A DNA stretch of 64,000 bases. Source: an uncultured Clostridia bacterium. Lineage in GTDB: Bacteria; Bacillota; Clostridia; Peptostreptococcales; Anaerovoracaceae. Numbering within the stretch: position 1 is the stretch's first letter; the number at the start of each line of letters is the position of its first letter. A program made the position numbers and the translations under genes. Below the pieces are notes generated by a model. That model was not told where the DNA came from. It did not search any database and saw only the letters and a list, made by a program, of their open reading frames with translations. The DNA is taken from the NCBI GenBank assembly GCA_938046095.1, contig CALIXS010000013.1, forward strand, positions 62,001 to 126,000, given 5' to 3'. Below, one piece after another: positions 7,854-15,921 of this stretch.

Positions 7854-9245
7854 CTAACGGCGGCGTCTTCTGCGTTCTGCCGCGTTTTTTCGCCTTGCTG
7901 TACACCATCTTATGATAACAACAAGCGCCGCGGCCACAGCAGCTATTATGAGAGCGCCTGCTCCTCCTTTCGTCGCAGGAGGAGCAGCAGGGGACTTTAT
8001 TTCTATTTTTGACGTCGGTGCGCTGCAGCCTGGAAGATAGCCGCGCTCGAGATCCGCTGTGACAGTCAGTTTTTCAAGATCCCATCTGAATTTTATCTCC
8101 TGATCTTTCGGTACGCAGTCGTAAAGATCATCGATCACCTCGACTTTTTTCCCGTTTACCTCATATTCACCTTTTTCCAATATTTTTCGGTATTCGTATT
8201 TGTCAAATGCCTCCTGAAGGAGAGCGTTGCCTATAATGTGACGTACTGTTTCTCCCTCGGTCACATCCCATGTGGCAACACCCAGGATTATCTGGACAAG
8301 GCGCATATCCCCGCGCTTGCATGTAACGGAATGATTATACCCGAAGCCCGCGGAGCCTGTCTTGAGACCGTCGACGCCCTCAAATGGGTATTTTCCGCCC
8401 GGAAGTGAATTATTGTATCCAGTAAATGTTTCCTCGTACGGCGTACCTTCCTTGACAACCTTGACAAACTGGCTCGTGTGGTTGTATATATCGGGGTAAT
8501 TGTTTACAAGATATGTGCAAAGCAGTGCGTAGTCCCGGCAGCTTGTGTAATTATCCGCCTCGGGAGGGGTAAGTGTCGGCGCAAACTCGTCAAGATATCT
8601 GTTTTCGACACCTACAGGATTCACATATTCGGTTTCGGTCATGCCGAGTTCCTTTGCTTTGTCGTTCATCATCTGAACATACGTATCGATGTCCGGCTCT
8701 ATCATCTCGAACAACATATATGTCGCCGCCGCTGACGATGGTACGCAGATAAGGTCGATGAGTTCTCCTACAGTGTATTTGCAGCCTTTTATCATCACAT
8801 TGTTGCTTAGTTGATATTTTTGGGATATTGCGACGTATCTGTCAGTCACCTCCGTTTCGGTGTCGAGAGTAAATTTTCCGTCGTGTACGGCATCGTATGC
8901 GAGCGTGATCGTCATGAGCTTCGACATGCTTGCGGGCGTCCATACGACATCTATGTTCTCTGCCCAAAGAACCTGACCCGTGGCCGCATCCGTCACTATG
9001 CTGCCCTGTGGAGCGAAAATATCGGAAATCTCCTCTCCGTGTGCACGCACGGCATCAAGGGAGCTCGCGTAGTCGATCAAAGTGGGATAATCGGTCAAAG
9101 ATCCGGCGTCAGACTCGGAATCGCAAGTATCAGTTTCCGCATAGGCTGTGATGTATGTAAGTTTATCCGCGGCACCCCGGGAAAGTCCGCTTACCGCCAC
9201 AAGAAGAGTCGACAAAATAATGACAGGGAGTATATTTCTTTTCAT
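7854..9245 (-). CDS. D-alanyl-D-alanine carboxypeptidase family protein (PBP5-like, altered SxN)
   Basis: A 463-residue exported S11-family protein that would trim the terminal D-Ala from peptidoglycan stem peptides. It has an N-terminal signal sequence, the catalytic SxxK motif S106-M-S-K109, the KTG motif K295-T-G, a C-terminal beta-rich domain, and a C-terminal membrane helix followed by an Arg-rich tail. The SxN motif is abnormal: where relatives have S-S-N or S-G-N, this reads S170-S-A (codon GCG), so the conserved Asn is missing. It may be slow, inactive as an enzyme, or use another residue. The gene has AAAGGAAC before the ATG and lies 55 bases after gntR on the same strand. Confidence 0.88.
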   Translation of the reverse strand: MKRNILPVIILSTLLVAVSGLSRGAADKLTYITAYAETDTCDSESDAGSLTDYPTLIDYASSLDAVRAHGEEISDIFAPQGSIVTDAATGQVLWAENIDVVWTPASMSKLMTITLAYDAVHDGKFTLDTETEVTDRYVAISQKYQLSNNVMIKGCKYTVGELIDLICVPSSAAATYMLFEMIEPDIDTYVQMMNDKAKELGMTETEYVNPVGVENRYLDEFAPTLTPPEADNYTSCRDYALLCTYLVNNYPDIYNHTSQFVKVVKEGTPYEETFTGYNNSLPGGKYPFEGVDGLKTGSAGFGYNHSVTCKRGDMRLVQIILGVATWDVTEGETVRHIIGNALLQEAFDKYEYRKILEKGEYEVNGKKVEVIDDLYDCVPKDQEIKFRWDLEKLTVTADLERGYLPGCSAPTSKIEIKSPAAPPATKGGAGALIIAAVAAALVVIIRWCTARRKNAAERRRRRR

Positions 9246-9300
9246 TTTCCGTTCCTTTATTGTTTCTTATAGTGTGAGGTTTATGCCGGAATTCTGCGAG

Positions 9301-9963
9301 CTAAAGACCCGATCGTCTGAGCGTATTGTTCATGTGGAGACGCATAGCCCTCGCTCCGGCCGCAGGATCTTTCGTCTGAAATGCTGTATATATGCGCCTG
9401 TGCTCGGCAAGAACGCGCTCGAGATATTTCTTTGCGAAATAGTTGACCGGACAGCAGTAGTCGGCGTATCTCGAATATGATACGAGGGTTTTTTCGAGCA
9501 TTGTGTCGTGCGTCGCCCTGTATATCATGAGGTGAAAGGCGAAATTTATATCTATCATTTTTCGTATGTCAGCCTTATCTGTATAAAATTCCATATACTT
9601 GAATATATCGGACATCTGCTCCAGTTCGATATCCGTTATACGTTCTATCGCCCAGCGGCACGCCGTGACCTCAAGATCCGCGCGCATCATGAGCATGTCG
9701 TCGATCTCCACCTGCGTGAACCCGCGTACGAACTCCCCGCGGTTAGGTATGTACTCGACGAGTCCGTCCATCTCAAGCCTGCGAAATGCCTCGCGCATGG
9801 GAGTCCTGCTGACTTTATACTTCGCGCACAGCCGATTTTCCGTAAGCTTCGAATTTTTAGAAAGAACACCTGTAAGTATATCCCTCAGAAGGTCATTGTA
9901 CACGCGTTCGGGCAATGAAGCCGCTTCATTTTTTTCGTGAAGTATCTTCTGTAAAACGTCCAT
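9301..9963 (-). CDS. GntR-family transcriptional regulator (FCD subfamily)
   Basis: A 220-residue regulator. The N-terminal winged helix-turn-helix (about 15-80) has LCAKYKVSRTPMREAFRRLE, typical of GntR. The C-terminal all-helical FCD domain (about 90-215) has the Asp and His positions that bind metal or ligand in the FadR/LldR group (INFAFH, EHRRIY, RLHMNN). FCD regulators commonly respond to carboxylic acids; the effector here is not evident. Only one ATG (9963) precedes the DNA-binding domain, and a TTGACA/TATAAT promoter lies right against it, so the mRNA may have no leader. It probably continues into dacA. Confidence 0.9.
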   Translation of the reverse strand: MDVLQKILHEKNEAASLPERVYNDLLRDILTGVLSKNSKLTENRLCAKYKVSRTPMREAFRRLEMDGLVEYIPNRGEFVRGFTQVEIDDMLMMRADLEVTACRWAIERITDIELEQMSDIFKYMEFYTDKADIRKMIDINFAFHLMIYRATHDTMLEKTLVSYSRYADYCCPVNYFAKKYLERVLAEHRRIYTAFQTKDPAAGARAMRLHMNNTLRRSGL

Positions 9964-9969
9964 GCATCG

Positions 9970-9999
9970 ATTATATATTTTGAATCTGCAGATTGTCAA
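9970..9999 (-). promoter_or_regulatory. Sigma-A promoter of gntR, predicting a leaderless transcript
   Basis: On the minus strand TTGACA (9999-9994) and TATAAT (9975-9970) are separated by 18 bases. A start about seven bases after the -10 box falls on the ATG at 9963, leaving no room for a ribosome binding site. Confidence 0.7.
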
Positions 10000-10028
10000 G
10001 AAAGCCCGGGGTATGATATATTGATGCC

Positions 10029-10652
10029 ATGAACAAAAAGAAAATCACCGAAATACTTGAGCTCCTCGGGAAGCAATATCCTCAGGCCGGTTGTGCGCTC
10101 GACTATGACAGCGTATTTCAACTGCTTATCGCAGTCGTACTCTCGGCACAGACTACCGACAGGAGCGTCAATCTCGCAACGCCTGTTCTGTTCAAAGCGT
10201 ATCCCGATGCACAGTCACTGGCAAAGGCCGACCCTGCCGACGTAGAGAGCATCATCAGGCGCATCGGCCTCTATAAGACAAAGGCGAAAAACATTATAAA
10301 ACTTTCGGCTATGCTCGTCTCGGATTTTGCAGGTGATGTACCGCGCGATATGGAAAAGCTCATGTCGTTTCCGGGGGTAGGGCGAAAGACCGCGAATGTA
10401 GTGCTCGCCGAAGGTTTCGGAGAGCAGCATATAGCTGTGGACACGCACGTTTTTCGCGTGTCGAACCGTATAGGCCTTGTCCGCGAAAGCGATGTACTCT
10501 CGACGGAAAAGGCTCTGATGAGAGCGATACCGAACGATTCATGGACGCTTGCGCATCATCTTCTTATATTTCACGGGAGGGGATGCTGCACGGCGCGGAG
10601 ACCTGACTGCGATACATGTATTATTGAAGGGCTGTGTGAGAAGAGGATATAA
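10029..10652 (+). CDS. nth: Endonuclease III
   Basis: A 207-residue base-excision-repair DNA glycosylase/AP lyase for oxidised pyrimidines. The helix-hairpin-helix has FPGVGRKTANVVL with the catalytic lysine at K120, followed by the catalytic D138 in VDTHVFRV. The [4Fe-4S] loop has C187, C194, C197 and C203 (C-x6-C-x2-C-x5-C). These numbers coincide with the Escherichia coli enzyme. It starts at ATG 10029 with no strong ribosome binding site visible, and is divergent from gntR with only ~65 bases between them. Confidence 0.97.
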   Translation: MNKKKITEILELLGKQYPQAGCALDYDSVFQLLIAVVLSAQTTDRSVNLATPVLFKAYPDAQSLAKADPADVESIIRRIGLYKTKAKNIIKLSAMLVSDFAGDVPRDMEKLMSFPGVGRKTANVVLAEGFGEQHIAVDTHVFRVSNRIGLVRESDVLSTEKALMRAIPNDSWTLAHHLLIFHGRGCCTARRPDCDTCIIEGLCEKRI

Positions 10653-10672
10653 AATATGCCGTTTGTTCCAAG

Positions 10673-11173
10673 TCAGGCTTTTTTTCCGCAGCAGTTCTTG
10701 TATTTTTTGCCGCTTCCGCAAGGACACGGATCGTTGCGGCCGGTTTTTTTCTCTACGCGGACGGTGCGCGAGCGGCGATATTCGTCGTAGAGTTCGCGGC
10801 GCTTTTCTTCCGTAAACACATCGTTCCATTCCTCAAGGCTCCAAAGGTAATCAGCGTCGGCCTTGTGCATATTCTTGTAAAGCTCCTCAAAATTGACCGA
10901 CAGATCTATATTCGATTCCATCGTTATCTTATTGAGTTCGAGCGGCTCATACAGGCTCGTATTGATGCCTTCAAGAAATCCGACGAATATTACGCTGCTG
11001 CATTTAAAAAAGTCTACGAGCCCGGAGATGCTGCCGCTAAGATGTTCGTCTTTGTGTGAAAGAATATGAGCATATATTTTACTTTCCGTTTCCGAATACT
11101 CCTCCCAGAAGTCGTTGACCGTAGATTTCGTCTGACTGTTGAGCAGTTCCTGCCACTCGTTTAACAAACTCAT
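10673..11173 (-). CDS. SEC-C motif protein of unknown function
   Basis: A 166-residue protein. The last ~25 residues are a SEC-C zinc-binding motif (GRNDPCPCGSGKKYKNCC), as found at the SecA C-terminus and on many otherwise unrelated proteins. The remaining helical part (about 1-135) I do not recognise. It begins two bases after hom stops, with AAGGAGA as ribosome binding site inside the end of hom, so it is translated from the hom transcript. A role cannot be inferred from sequence alone. Confidence 0.75.
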   Translation of the reverse strand: MSLLNEWQELLNSQTKSTVNDFWEEYSETESKIYAHILSHKDEHLSGSISGLVDFFKCSSVIFVGFLEGINTSLYEPLELNKITMESNIDLSVNFEELYKNMHKADADYLWSLEEWNDVFTEEKRRELYDEYRRSRTVRVEKKTGRNDPCPCGSGKKYKNCCGKKA

Positions 11174-11175
11174 TA

Positions 11176-12147
11176 TTATCTCCTTATATTTTTTCCTATT
11201 GCTATTATATCACCTGCGACGGCGCTGCCTGTAGGGAGGGCGCCGGCTCCTTTGCCGTAGAACATAAGCTCACCCACGGCGTTGCCGGTAATGTATATCG
11301 CATTGAACTCATTCGATACACCGGCAAGAGGGTGATCTGCAGGGATTTCGACGGGCTCAACGCCGTATTCAAAGTAATCATCCATGTTGCGGGCACGGGC
11401 GATAAGTTTGATTTTATTCCCATGCTTCTTTGCGGAACTTATATCGTCCATAGTGACGCCTGTTATCCCTTTGCGAGGTATCCGGTCAGGCTTGACGTAT
11501 TTGTCGAAGCACAGCGCCATCATGATCGAAAGTTTGTTGGCAGCATCTATGCCCTCTACGTCAGCGGTAGGGTCTGCCTCCGCAAATCCTTTTTTCTGGG
11601 CATCATGGAGAGCTTCAGTATAAGGAAGACCGTGATCTGTCATCTGAGTAAGGATATAATTCGTCGTTCCGTTTACAATGCCCTGTATTTCGGTGAATTC
11701 GTTGCCGGCCAGAGCCTCCTGCACCGAAGTGAGAGCCGGGATGCCTCCCCCTACAGAGGCTTCGAACCTGAATTCGACGTTGCACGCTTTTGCCTCCGCG
11801 CGCAGCTCATGGTAATGTTCCGCAAGAGCCGCCTTGTTGGGTGTCACCACGTGCTTGCCGGCTCTCATGGCTCTGAGCATGTATTCGGCGGCGGGCTCGA
11901 TACCGCCGATCGCTTCGACTACTATATCGATGCTTTTGTCGGAGAATATCTCCTCCGGATCGGTGACGGCCCTTTCTGATATGCCGTGCGCTTCGGCCTT
12001 TTTTTTGTCTCTGACGAGGATTTTTCTGACGCGAAAATCGATGCCTGTGCGCGATGATATCGTTTCTCTGTTCATCCTAAAAATGTCATACGTACCGCCC
12101 GCTACGGTTCCAAAGCCGAGAAGCGCTATATTTACGTTTGGCTTCAT
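11176..12147 (-). CDS. hom: Homoserine dehydrogenase, short form without ACT domain
   Basis: A 323-residue NAD(P)-dependent enzyme reducing aspartate semialdehyde to homoserine, toward threonine and methionine. The Rossmann motif GFGTVAGGTY is at the N-terminus, followed by VVTPNKAALAEH, SVGGGIPAL, and the substrate-binding region GFAEADPTADVEGIDAANKL. Most Gram-positive enzymes are 400-430 residues and end in a regulatory ACT domain; this one ends at the catalytic domain, so threonine feedback through ACT is not expected. AAGGAGA precedes the ATG. The SEC-C gene is cotranscribed downstream. Confidence 0.93.
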   Translation of the reverse strand: MKPNVNIALLGFGTVAGGTYDIFRMNRETISSRTGIDFRVRKILVRDKKKAEAHGISERAVTDPEEIFSDKSIDIVVEAIGGIEPAAEYMLRAMRAGKHVVTPNKAALAEHYHELRAEAKACNVEFRFEASVGGGIPALTSVQEALAGNEFTEIQGIVNGTTNYILTQMTDHGLPYTEALHDAQKKGFAEADPTADVEGIDAANKLSIMMALCFDKYVKPDRIPRKGITGVTMDDISSAKKHGNKIKLIARARNMDDYFEYGVEPVEIPADHPLAGVSNEFNAIYITGNAVGELMFYGKGAGALPTGSAVAGDIIAIGKNIRR

Positions 12148-12179
12148 TTTAAGTTTTCTCCTTATAATGTAATGCCGTT

Positions 12180-12208
12180 ATTATACAGGAAAACGTCCGG
12201 TTTGTGAA
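12180..12208 (-). promoter_or_regulatory. Promoter of hom
   Basis: On the minus strand TTCACA (12208-12203) and TATAAT (12185-12180) are spaced by 17 bases, about 33 bases before the hom ATG. Confidence 0.7.
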
Positions 12209-12286
12209 TATCGTTCCACTTGCTTTATACGACAAATACGGTAAACTATATGTTAGCTAATGATTCGACCGACAGGAGGTTTTCAG

Positions 12287-13246
12287 ATGAAAAGGAAAAT
12301 GACCGTAATCGATATGCACTGTGATACATTGCTTGAGAGCTGGCGTCATCCGGAGCAGAGCTTTGCGGACGGGCCTACGGCAGTAAACTTAAGCCTTATG
12401 AGAGAGGCGGGTTCACTTGCGCAGTGCTTTGCGATGTATATACCGTGGCACGGAGCCGAGCTTGGGCCGTACGAGATAATGCAGCAGATGTACGCGAATT
12501 ATATAACTAAAATGGAGGAAAACAGGGAGCTTATAAGACCGGCATACAGTGCGGGGGATATACTTAAAAACGCCGAAGAAGGGTATCTGTCTTCATTTTT
12601 GACGATAGAGGATGCCGCCCTGATAGAGGGAAAGATAGAGCGTATTGACGAATGTTGGGAAAAAGGCGTCAGGATGATAGGACTCATCTGGAATTACGAA
12701 AATTGCCTCGCATATCCGAACAGCAACGATCCTCAGGCGCACGGAAAGCACCTCAAGGAGTTCGGAATAGACTGCGTAGAGCGTATGAACAAATTAGGGA
12801 TTATAGTTGACGTATCGCATCTGAACGAAGGCGGTTTTTATGATGTCGCTAAATACAGCAATAAACCTTTCGCCGCGACTCATTCATGCGCGAGAGCGCT
12901 TTGCGACCACAGCAGGAATCTTACAGACGATCAGCTCAAAGTTATAGGCGAAAAGGGAGGCATCGTCGGAGTCAATTTCTACGGAGCGTTCCTTAATCAG
13001 AACGGCAGCGCGCCGACGTACAGGAGGATTGTCGAACACCTCGTCTACATGGGTAATAAAGCGGGTATAGATTCCATAGGTTTCGGTTCCGATTTCGACG
13101 GTATCGACGATAACGGTGAACTTGTCAACTTCGGAGGATTTGTGCGCCTTCTTGAGGAAATGCAGGGATCATTTACTGACGATGATATAGACAAGATAAG
13201 CCATGAGAACGTTCTCAGGGTTATGCGCGACAATATAGGTGAATAA
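12287..13246 (+). CDS. Membrane dipeptidase (peptidase family M19)
   Basis: A 319-residue zinc dipeptidase of the renal dipeptidase family. It has the metal-binding DMHCDT at residues 9-14, a bridging-Glu segment LTIEDAALIEG, DVSHLNEGGFYDV, the ATHSCARALCDHSRNL region with metal histidines, and GFGSDFDGID near the C-terminus. Members hydrolyse a range of dipeptides and some act on beta-lactams or D-residue peptides; the substrate here is unknown. ATG 12287 follows AGGAGG by 7 bases; an in-frame ATG at 12260 lacks such a site. No signal peptide is seen, so it is probably cytoplasmic. Confidence 0.92.
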   Translation: MKRKMTVIDMHCDTLLESWRHPEQSFADGPTAVNLSLMREAGSLAQCFAMYIPWHGAELGPYEIMQQMYANYITKMEENRELIRPAYSAGDILKNAEEGYLSSFLTIEDAALIEGKIERIDECWEKGVRMIGLIWNYENCLAYPNSNDPQAHGKHLKEFGIDCVERMNKLGIIVDVSHLNEGGFYDVAKYSNKPFAATHSCARALCDHSRNLTDDQLKVIGEKGGIVGVNFYGAFLNQNGSAPTYRRIVEHLVYMGNKAGIDSIGFGSDFDGIDDNGELVNFGGFVRLLEEMQGSFTDDDIDKISHENVLRVMRDNIGE

Positions 13247-13377
13247 TGGCATTTCATATAGTATTTGAAGAGCTCGAAATTGTTCCGAATACCGGCAATA
13301 TCATATGAATACGCGCCGCGACCGGAAGCGTGCCTCATTTCCCGGAACCGTCCGGCTTTTAGGCGGCTTAAGGTTAT

Positions 13378-13406
13378 TTGAAAAATAATTATCACTATGG
13401 TATAAT
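13378..13406 (+). promoter_or_regulatory. Strong sigma-A promoter of rpoN
   Basis: TTGAAA (13378-13383), a 17-base spacer and TATAAT (13401-13406), with a TG one base before the -10 (extended -10). Transcription should begin near 13413. Confidence 0.85.
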
Positions 13407-13439
13407 TATTGCATTGTCTATGTGTTTGGAGAGCTATGT

Positions 13440-14810
13440 ATGAAGATCGGCTATGAGCTGACAATTGAACAGACCCAGAAGCTTGCGATGACTCCTGAAC
13501 TTATACAGGCGATACGCATATTGCAGTTCAACAATCAGGAGCTTAACGAATATATAGGAAATGAACTTCTCGAAAATCCCGTGCTCGAATCGGAGAAGGC
13601 GGATGATGACAGAGTTATAGATATCGACGCGCTTAGGGATAAGATAATAGAAAACAATTATGATCTCGAATCGTATAAGCAGTGGGAGGGCGCTTCTTCA
13701 CCTGAGGACGATTACTCGTTCGAGCAGTATGTGGCGTTCAGGTACAGCCTTGTGGAGCACCTTCTTATTCAGCTCCAGTTTTCGGGACTTGGTGAAGATG
13801 ACGCGAAAATAGGCCGTTATATCATCGAAGGCATCGATGATAACGGCTATCTTACTATGTCTGCGGATGAGATCGCAAAGACGATGCGATGCGATGCCGA
13901 TACGGTTGAACGCGTCCTCGACGTCATACAGACGTTCGAGCCTACCGGTGTTGGTGCCCGGGATCTTAAGGAATGCATCAAAATTCAGCTCGCCGCGATG
14001 GGAGAGCTTACTGAAAACTTTGAATATATAATAGAAAACATGCTTGAAGAGCTCGCCGGAAACAAGATAGCATTTATCGCGAAGCAGTTAGGGATCAAAA
14101 CACAGGAAGCACAGGCGATGGCGGATCTGATCAAAAAGCTTGAACCTAAACCCGGCCGCGGATACGATTCCGATCAGACCGTAAAATACGTTATTCCGGA
14201 TATCTGTGTTGAGAAGATAAACGACGAATACGTAGTCACGACGAACGACAGCGGGACACCGCGCCTTATGATAAGCTCGTACTATAATCGTCTCGCTTCT
14301 GAAGCAAAGGGTAACGACGAGCTGAGCAAGTATCTGAACAACAGGTTTAATTCGGCAATATGGCTGATGAAGAGCATAGAGCAGCGAAAGAAGACGATAT
14401 ATAATGTCGCGAGCGCCATAGTGAGCTATCAGCAGGATTTTTTCGACAAGGGTGAAAGATATCTCAAGCCTTTAACTCTCAAACAGATAGCAGATGAGGT
14501 CGGAGTGCACGAGTCGACTGTAAGCCGTTCCATCAACGGCAAATACATGCAGTGCGGATACGGCGTGCTCGAGCTTAAGTATTTCTTTACGAGCGGTGTT
14601 ATGTCGAACGAAGGCGAGGGCATTTCCTCAAACAGCATAAAGTATATGATAAAAGAGATTATAGACGGAGAAAATCCGAAAAAGCCTTACAGCGATCTGA
14701 AAATTGCCGAGATGCTCGGCAACGACGGAATAGACATATCGAGGCGCACGGTCGCAAAATACAGAGAGGATATGGGTGTGGCCGCATCCTCGGGCAGAAG
14801 ACGTTTTTAG
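13440..14810 (+). CDS. rpoN: RNA polymerase sigma-54 factor
   Basis: A 456-residue sigma-54. Region I at the N-terminus (IEQTQKLAMTPELIQAIRILQF) contacts the activator and core polymerase. The central core-binding domain, a helix-turn-helix (LKQIADEVGVHESTVSRSINGKY), and the C-terminal RpoN box (SRRTVAKYREDMGV, usually ARRTVAKYRE) are present. ATG 13440 has GGAGAG upstream; an in-frame GTG at 13422 is less likely. It is followed 71 bases later by gap. No sigma-54 activator gene lies in the window. Confidence 0.96.
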   Translation: MKIGYELTIEQTQKLAMTPELIQAIRILQFNNQELNEYIGNELLENPVLESEKADDDRVIDIDALRDKIIENNYDLESYKQWEGASSPEDDYSFEQYVAFRYSLVEHLLIQLQFSGLGEDDAKIGRYIIEGIDDNGYLTMSADEIAKTMRCDADTVERVLDVIQTFEPTGVGARDLKECIKIQLAAMGELTENFEYIIENMLEELAGNKIAFIAKQLGIKTQEAQAMADLIKKLEPKPGRGYDSDQTVKYVIPDICVEKINDEYVVTTNDSGTPRLMISSYYNRLASEAKGNDELSKYLNNRFNSAIWLMKSIEQRKKTIYNVASAIVSYQQDFFDKGERYLKPLTLKQIADEVGVHESTVSRSINGKYMQCGYGVLELKYFFTSGVMSNEGEGISSNSIKYMIKEIIDGENPKKPYSDLKIAEMLGNDGIDISRRTVAKYREDMGVAASSGRRRF

Positions 14811-14881
14811 GGATGCACAAGGCTTCCCTTGGCGGGATATAAAGCTTTAATAACATTTAAAAAGAGTCATGGAGGTTAATT

Positions 14882-15901
14882 ATGGGAATTAAAGTTGGAA
14901 TCAGCGGGTTCGGGAGGATCGGCAGACTTGTGCTCAGGGCATCCGTAACACGTCCGAACATCGAGATCGCCGGGATCAATTACAGAAGCGCTGATGACCT
15001 GAACTACCTTGTTTATATGCTCAAATACGATTCGACGTTCGGGAGATTTCCCGGCGAGCTCGGAACGTATGAGAACGGTATAACGATCAACGGGAAGAAG
15101 ATACCTGTATATAAAGAAACAGAGCTTGATGCGATACCGTGGAAGGACTGCGGAGCCGAATATATAATTGAAGCGACGGGCGCATTTCTGACAACGGAAA
15201 AAGCGATGGCACATATTCGCGCCGGCGCGAAGAAGGTGGTTCTCTCCGCACCCGCAAAAGATCAGGAGACTCCGACGTTTGTATGCGGAGTAAATCTCGA
15301 TAAATATACAAAGGATATGCTTGTCGTTTCAAACGCTTCCTGCACGACGAACTGTCTGGCGCCTCTCTGCAAGGTGCTCGACGATGAATTCGGCATAGAA
15401 AAAGGCCTCATGACAACTATACACGCAGCAACATCGAAGCAGAAGCCGGTCGATGACAAGAATACCAAGGATTGGAGGATAGGCAGAAGCGTATTCGGAA
15501 ACATCATACCTACTACTACGGGGGCTGCAAAAGCGGTAGGGCTTGTAATTCCCAACATCTCAGGCAAGCTCACGGGTATGGCATTCAGAGTGCCTACGGC
15601 TGACGTATCCGTCGTGGATCTTAATGTTATTCTCAGAAAGCAGACTACACTTGAGGAAATAAACGATGCCGTCAGAAAAGCCTCCGAAACATATATGAAG
15701 GGGATCGTTGAATATGTGGAAGACAAATGTGTTACGGCGGATTTCATCGGTGATACGAACACGTCGATCTATGACAGCACTCAGGGGATAGCCCTCGACA
15801 GTCAGTTCTTCAAGCTGATAGCCTACTATGACAACGAGTTCGGCTATTCGATGAAGCTTCTTGAACTCATAGAACATATGGGCAAGGTTGACGGCAACTG
15901 A
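14882..15901 (+). CDS. gap: Glyceraldehyde-3-phosphate dehydrogenase (type I)
   Basis: A 339-residue glycolytic enzyme oxidising glyceraldehyde 3-phosphate to 1,3-bisphosphoglycerate. The Rossmann motif GFGRIGR is at 10-16 and the catalytic Cys is C154 in SNASCTTNC. The NAD-selecting Asp that usually follows Asn at the end of the second strand is replaced: the sequence reads INYRSAD (Y34). The phosphate-binding region HAATSKQKPVDDKNTKDWR also differs from Bacillus GapA and is closer to the E. coli type. ATG follows GGAGG. It begins a gap-pgk-tpi run without a cggR repressor gene. Confidence 0.96.
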   Translation: MGIKVGISGFGRIGRLVLRASVTRPNIEIAGINYRSADDLNYLVYMLKYDSTFGRFPGELGTYENGITINGKKIPVYKETELDAIPWKDCGAEYIIEATGAFLTTEKAMAHIRAGAKKVVLSAPAKDQETPTFVCGVNLDKYTKDMLVVSNASCTTNCLAPLCKVLDDEFGIEKGLMTTIHAATSKQKPVDDKNTKDWRIGRSVFGNIIPTTTGAAKAVGLVIPNISGKLTGMAFRVPTADVSVVDLNVILRKQTTLEEINDAVRKASETYMKGIVEYVEDKCVTADFIGDTNTSIYDSTQGIALDSQFFKLIAYYDNEFGYSMKLLELIEHMGKVDGN

Positions 15902-15921
15902 TCATAAAGAGGTATAGTTTA

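Noticed and set aside
13247..13440. Sigma-54 type (-24/-12) promoter near rpoN
   Set aside because: No TGGCAC-N5-TTGC-like pair seen; a strong sigma-A promoter is present instead.
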